Assembly (NCBI RefSeq): GCF_040436345.1
Contig: NC_133223.1
Coordinates: forward strand, 17,585,113 to 17,649,112
DNA: 64,000 bases
Reading direction: 5' to 3'
Origin: Pagrus major
Lineage: Eukaryota; Chordata; Actinopteri; Spariformes; Sparidae
This document shows positions 58,590-64,000 of this stretch, piece after piece. Under the pieces are notes generated by a model, which ran no database searches, was not told the origin of the DNA, and saw only the letters and a list, made by a program, of their open reading frames with translations. Made by a program: the position numbers and the translations under genes. Every line of letters starts with the position of its first letter. Position 1 is the first letter of the stretch.

Positions 58590-60660
58590 GATGCACACAA
58601 GTCAAAACTGAGCATCTCTGATGAATCCACCGGCACCGGCACTGAGTGTCCAGCAGGCGGAGTCACATCCAAACACATGCCTCAGATGGATGTGGCTGAC
58701 TTAATGCATGTATCTGCTTTTCATAACATTATCCAGATAATTATAATGACGGCTCACAGAGACGGAGCACATCTTTGTCGATTGAAGAAAACAAACAAGC
58801 TGTTCAAACTGAAGACGTGTTCAACTAAAAAACACAACGCGGATTCAATATTTCACTAATTCAACTCATATAATTTCAATTTGAGAATATACAGTATTTT
58901 CTTTAGAAAGATGTCATTGTCACATGGAGTTAAGGAGAGAAAATAATCTCTTTTCTCTTCTGCGTCTTTTATGTTTCAAGAGACTGGATTTTGTCTGCCA
59001 CGACACCGCCGCTCCCTCGCAGTGTTTAACTAGGGCAGCCTTGATTAGCTGCTGATCACAGAGAGTGGAGAATTGTAAATGTTACTATGTAGGTCACAGC
59101 ATTCGTGAATAACAACACTTTTGGCTTTGTGCTGCATATTTACAAAGCTGGAGCTGAAAGATGCTACAGAGAGGCTCTGCATCTTTGAAGTGGAATCAAA
59201 GGGGGAGAAAGTAAGAAAGAAAGGAAGAAAGCGGAGCATCATCACAGTGAGATTTCTCTATTCTTCTTCACCTCCACATGCAGACTATTAATTCTGATTG
59301 TTTGATTAATTAAATTCCCCCTGGCAAACATCTCTGCGTTATTCATTATTCACTCCATGATGATTTCAATGTTAATTTGAGGAGCTTTCATTAATGAAGG
59401 CGTTGAGAGGTATCACCGTTTTCTCCAGGAGGAAGAGGAGCTGTGGTGAAGATGATCCACACGTTGTTTGTGAAATAAAATCCATCAATTAAGTTGCTTT
59501 TCCCTCTACCAACACACAGGAACAGTCTCCACCAAATCATGAGGCACACGTGTGGATGCCTAGCCGTCACATACGGCTGAGACTAATTGGGAAAGAATGG
59601 CAACAGAAATAAAGATGGCCAGCGTGCTGATTGGGAGTCTCTCTGTTTTAGCCCCTCGATAAATGAGCAGGATGATAATGTGGAGCTGATCTGCTGACAG
59701 GCAGCCTGCTCCAGCTGTTCCCATAATTCGACAGGTATTACGCTTTGGCCCTTAGCAGCCTGCCTCAGCAGACTGCCACTTAATTAGGCAAGGATTAAGG
59801 CCAAACAGCCTCATTTACGTGAATTGTATCATAAACACAAACTGGCTACCCTTTTCCTTCAGGGGGCATCAGGGGTAAATTTTTAAAATGCTGAGGTTTG
59901 CTGAAAAGAAGACGCTCCAGGCCTCAAACTCCAGATTTCTTCAACAATGAGGTCTCCCCCCCTGCTGAGGGGTGCTGTTTTTAAGCACACGCTTTAACCC
60001 CTCCAATCCAGGGAGACAGAGATCAAACAGCTTGATTTACATTTAATTCAGATTATGTAAATACACTGGTCGTGTCCCAAACCAAACATGGGACACAATG
60101 CAAAGCTGCCTGCAGCACCCAGCAAAGATGGCCTCCATTGTTATTCAAATGTGAGGAATCAAATATGTTTTTCACACATGGTCCGGGCATTTAATTGAAC
60201 TCCTGATGAGATATAATATGTTCTCTCTACAAATACTGATAACCACTCATTATTTTCACTTGGCAACCTCCACATACTCTCATACTGAGTCTGTTTGCTT
60301 TCGCTCTTGATTGGAGGGCGACTGGGCATGGCATCTGGCTCTACCACCAGGGATGGGAATCTATTTAATAGTATTATAGGGGTGTATCAGCTCAGCTATC
60401 TCAGTGTGCACTGCACGGGTGGAGGCAAATCCCCAGTGGGTACGTGCACGTGCACCGAGAGAGCTCGACACTGCCAATCCCTCCCCTGGGCGCCGGCACC
60501 ACTCTCTGGTGTGTCTGGAGGCTCCAGGACGTCTCCTCCGGTCGTCTCTGCTGACATTAGCATTCATGAAGGTCTTTTCATGGCAGGAGGTCTGTTACTG
60601 TATGAGCAGGTCACTCTATTACTCACGTTTCCCATGTGAATTTGCTTATTCTGTTATTAA
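58590..60660. promoter_or_regulatory. Candidate regulatory block downstream of atf2
   Basis: Two kilobases of balanced, repeat-free DNA. 59280-59400 is rich in homeodomain cores, with TTTGATTAATTAAATT and the perfect palindrome TTCATTAATGAA (59387-59398). 60400-60560 is GC-rich with CpGs. Open frames here (60295-60694) have no family signal. Confidence 0.3.
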
Positions 60661-60924
60661 TAATTTATTGTGTTCACTCTCCATGCGTACATAGACTGAT
60701 TATGAAACAAAAAGGCCCCCAGAAAAATGTAAAAGCAAGACACCCAGTCTGAAATAGAAATGTGTTGTTTTTTAAATGTTTATGTTGTTTGTAATCGTTT
60801 TACATCATTCCAGCTGTCTCCATCTTTGTAGTTGTTTTGAAATTTTATTTTTTTTATCTATCTTTTTGCGTCTCATTGTGGTCGTTTTGACGTTTCTCTT
60901 TGTGGTTGTTCGGATCTTTGTGGT

Positions 60925-61190
60925 AACTAAGTCAACTTTATTATCAATTCTGCCATATCTACAGAACATGTGGAGGACAATGGTGTTAGCATATACATGT
61001 ATTAAAACAAAAAAACAAGGCTATTAAAACTTAGATAAAACATAATACAAAAAATAGAAAATAAAAAAAATAAAAAAACGTACAAAGAATTTAAACATTT
61101 ACAAATTAAGGTGGAGTTAGGGGTGAAATAAACAATAACAAATATTGTGCAAACAGGAAACATAGAGCAGACACAAATACATTTGTGTGT
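60925..61190. repeat. Probable LINE-derived fragment
   Basis: AACTTTATTATCAATTCTGC, CATATCTACAGAACATG and a tract of AAAACTTAGATAAAACATAA with AAATAAAAAA resemble the 3' region of a LINE family common in teleosts. The ends are not defined. Confidence 0.4.
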
Positions 61191-61282
61191 CTCTCTTTGC
61201 AGCCTGAACCATCTATGTATGCTGCTGATGATACAAGGCGGCAGGGCAGGTATTTTGGAAATATATGGAATATATGGATTAA

Positions 61283-61322
61283 GGGTTAGGGTTAGGGTTA
61301 GGGTTAGCCCTAACCCTAACCC
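61283..61322. repeat. Head-to-head interstitial telomere repeat
   Basis: Four GGGTTA units (61283-61306) are followed after one G by CCCTAACCCTAACCC (61308-61322). The two strands of telomere repeat therefore face each other and can fold into a 15-bp stem with a TTAG loop. Confidence 0.95.
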
Positions 61323-61324
61323 TT

Positions 61325-61560
61325 TTCAAAGTAACAGCTGTTGGATAAATGTAGTGGAGTAAAAATAACAATATTCCTATGGAGTCACGGGAGTGCCATA
61401 AAAATAATTAATGTGTAAAAGAATGAGAAAACAAATAAGACATTTCTTCATTTATTGATTCATTTCTCTTTTTTCCCCCTATTTTTTTATGGCACCCCTA
61501 TGACTCCATAACTTCCCTTCTAAATGTAGTGCAGTGGAAGTATAGAGTGAGACAAAATTA
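61325..61560. repeat. TACTCAAGTAAAGTAC-family repeat, split by a MITE
   Basis: AAAGTAACAGCTGTTGGATA and AAATGTAGTGGAGTAAAAAT continue after the MITE as TTCCCTTCTAAATGTAGTGC and AGTGGAAGTATAGAGTG. The two parts join in the order known for the family. Confidence 0.6.
61378..61510. mobile_element. 133-bp MITE with TA flanks
   Basis: The left end TATGGAGTCACGGGAGTGCC and the inverted right end TATGGAGTCATAGGGGTGCC continue as CATAAAAA on both sides, about 27 bases of terminal repeat with three mismatches. It interrupts another repeat. The outer TA on each side would fit a Tc1/mariner-type duplication. Confidence 0.65.
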
Positions 61561-61569
61561 AAAACAAAT

Positions 61570-62400
61570 GATGCAAGTTTGTTTCTTGAGAACATGTCCT
61601 TTGTCACTTTCCATAGCTGATTGTTAGACGTGTCTATAAAGGTCTGAAACGTAACATTCTTACATCTTAAGTTTTTATTGTAAGCTCTTCTAACACATCT
61701 TCTGTAACTCAAAATGATGCTGTAATTATGTTAAAACAGCTACAAGATCCTGTTTTTCCATCTCTGACCAAAAGAAATCCACATCCATTCCCTCTGCTTC
61801 AGCTGCCACCTCGACTTTACTGTTTGTCGCCTGCAAAATGTTACAACTCAAGTAAGAGATCATGTTATAGTCCTTGTCGTCCACCCTTACAGTGGCTTCT
61901 GGGTAAGTGACTTTAAACATGATTGACATCTTCCAGAACACGACATGTCCTGACCCCCCGCTGACATTTCAGACGTGTTGAGTTCTTCCTTTATGTGCTA
62001 GATGTCAGATCCTGGACCGCTCATGTCTGCTGGTCGCTCTGTTACAGCTCTTCATGAGGCGTTTGGTGGGAACTCTTTTACTATTTTTTATAAGGAAGGT
62101 TAAAAGATGTTATTTTTGTGAGTAAATACAGTTATGGCTTAAATGATGAGGCCGACTTATATCAACAATTCCCATGAAAAGATCCGCAATCCAACAATGA
62201 ACTGATTCTACTAACACGTATTGCCCGTGTGGCCAAAGTCTCGTAAATCTTATTCCTCTGTGTCGTAGAGCACCATTGTTCAAAATCAATTTAAAGATAT
62301 TGATTAGACACGTTCCTTCATTATATTGATCATGATCATTACCTGCAGCACATACACCATCATGCTGTCACTGTACAAGTGCAGTCATTCTAGTACACAC
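61570..62400. other. Intergenic sequence
   Basis: No gene or repeat family recognised. Opposing short frames at 61726-61941 have no family motif. A HOX13-like CTCGTAAA lies at 62240-62247. Confidence 0.4.
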
Positions 62401-62830
62401 TTGAACTGAGGATTGATTTCCCATTCTCAAAAGGTTTCATTTGAAACCAGCGTCAACCGACAAGCTGGGGGATTTTAGCAATCGTCAGAAAGTGTTCTTG
62501 TCAACTCTGCGGCAGCGAGATGTTTGGACATTTTTCAGCCATCTTTAGGCTAGCTGTGAGGAATTAGAGATTTGGGATAAAGTTTTCCAAATTGGGCCCA
62601 TCATCCACTGAAATCCTACATGGTTGTCACCTGAAGTGTTGATAATAATGATATTCTCTCCCTCAGCACTGTGAGGGGACCCTCGGCTCTCACTCAGTTT
62701 CTAATAGAGGGACATATCACAGGAGCAGTCTGAGTATTTTGTTGCTGACTTTGGAACAATTTGCTAATTGCACTCATTTGTAAGCACATTGCAATATATC
62801 CTCATAAGGGCATTGGAGCAGTATTTTTTA
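62400..62830. promoter_or_regulatory. Candidate regulatory block
   Basis: Balanced, repeat-free DNA with TTTGCTAATTGCACTC and similar cores, bounded by AT-rich sequence. No gene structure. Confidence 0.25.
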
Positions 62831-62939
62831 ATCTAGTTAAGTGAACGTGCTTAAATGTTAAGCAGGCTAAAGTTAGTTTCATGTGGTAGTGTGCTTAGCT
62901 CCTTGCCGTTGAAATGTCCAGCTTCGCCCGTCATGCCTG

Positions 62940-64000
62940 GTGCTTTTTTTTTTTCTTTTCTTTTTTTTAACCAGAAATTAGGCCAACCCTAACCCTCTCT
63001 GCTCCTGTCATTCCCTTGTTCTCGCCAGTGACAATGATATTAATGATAACACTAAATTCATTCTAAATTTATGTATCATGTTAATACATAGAAATTGAAT
63101 TTCCAGTGATATAGATCAGTATGTAAATTGTTATCATTTGTGTGGCTCTCCCCTGGGCCTTGGGCCAGGGTCATCTGTGCCCTATGACCCCCTGACAACG
63201 GGCCTGCATTAACATTTTCCGGCCGTGTTACCGGCATCAAAATTTTAAACAGAAAAATTATCTTTTCCCAACCACGTGGTTTTGTGCCTAAACTAAACCA
63301 GACTATAAGTACAGCATTGCCACGTCATAAAATGGAATATTGAAAGGTAAAATTTAAAAATAAAAGTTTCAACATCTGTGGTTTGCAGAAACGTGCAGTG
63401 GGTTGAGTATTGAGAGACAGACTGACACATTTGAGTTTGGTGTTATGATAAGATTTGTTGACAATAAGAAAAGTAAAGAATATCTCCAGCCTCATCTTTT
63501 CACTTCAATTATTCTTATTATGTTCGTTGCTCTTGCTTCTTTTCTCTTGCTCCAGTTAATCACCAAAGCTGCTGTCTGTCTCCTCCACTGGCATTTCACT
63601 CTCTTTGTTTTCATGACAGTACGTGCAAAAACTGTCTTGATGTTTGTCTCTGTTTCATTATTCATAAACATCGATTCACTGATGACAACAGTTGTGGGAT
63701 CGTCTTCTGATCTCAGCGTGAGGACAATTTACTTTTAAGTGATTTCAGAATGTGCTGTCGAAGGTGCCTCCTAAGGTGTCTCTCCGCAGAAATGTTGATT
63801 GACCTTTCGCTTCGACATGCTTACATGAGGGAATCTTCCTCACTAACTGCTGATCGGCGCAAAGCCGTATTGATTGTCAGACACTTTAGCCGGGATCTGA
63901 GGATTGATTTCATCTACAGAGGTGTCAACAGGAATACTTATTAATTGCAATAATTACCATATTTATATGCTTTAATCCGAAAGTTTTCACTGAAGGGTTT
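62940..64000. other. Right edge of the window
   Basis: A T-rich run (62944-62969), two CCCTAA units (near 62986) and a repeat fragment at 63261-63305 related to 14386-14433. The 111-codon frame at 63403-63738 is hydrophobic but has no family motif. No chn1 exon is recognised. Confidence 0.4.

Noticed and set aside
61283..61322. Interpretation as the scar of a chromosome fusion
   Set aside because: The orientation fits, but seven short units without subtelomeric flanks and embedded in dispersed repeats make a local repair event the simpler reading.
63403..63738. 111-codon hydrophobic frame near the right edge
   Set aside because: Random-looking composition, no start context or family match, and it does not resemble any chimaerin exon.
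56500..64000. Possible chn1 exons
   Set aside because: chn1 is expected next by synteny, but no SH2, C1 or RhoGAP sequence is readable in any frame here.

Overview
The window is vertebrate nuclear DNA, most likely from a spiny-rayed (percomorph-type) teleost. Two intron-containing genes on the + strand can be read exon by exon: atp5mc3 (subunit c of mitochondrial ATP synthase, coding 34595-36324) and atf2 (a CRE-binding bZIP transcription factor, coding 38527-54763). GT/AG splice sites, AATAAA signals, CA/TA microsatellites and several dispersed repeats that I recognise as common in fish genomes fit this reading. There are no prokaryotic operons, CRISPR arrays or ribosome-binding-site genes.

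Layout. (1) 1-34.25 kb is a gene desert. It holds microsatellites, transposon remnants and long repeat-free stretches that look like conserved regulatory DNA. In human the order is CHN1-ATF2-ATP5MC3-desert-LNPK-EVX2-HOXD, with ATF2 and ATP5MC3 in tandem. The same tandem order here makes the left 34 kb the expected counterpart of the centromeric HOXD regulatory landscape (C-DOM). That is an inference from gene order; no hox, evx2 or lnpk exon is in the window. (2) 34.29-36.77 kb is atp5mc3, with an NRF1-type palindrome at the promoter, a noncoding first exon and four coding exons (139 aa). (3) 36.77-37.77 kb is a short intergenic spacer. (4) 37.77-56.5 kb is atf2, with a noncoding first exon, eleven coding exons (predicted 521 aa) and a 1.7 kb 3' UTR. 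Its introns carry an 8-bp-TSD hAT-type MITE, two copies of a second MITE family, a nested L2-like insertion with a 13-bp target duplication, and repeat-free blocks. (5) 56.5-64 kb is the start of the interval toward the expected chn1. It holds a strong CTCF-like motif, candidate regulatory DNA, and at 60.9-61.6 kb a nest of repeats that includes a head-to-head interstitial telomere sequence.

The two genes do unrelated jobs: ATP synthesis in the inner mitochondrial membrane, and stress-kinase-responsive transcription in the nucleus. Their adjacency is ancient synteny, not a functional operon. The most interesting content is regulatory and structural: the presumptive HOXD desert, the promoter motifs, the Pro-Thr expansion in Atf2, the inverted telomere repeat, and several datable transposon insertions.
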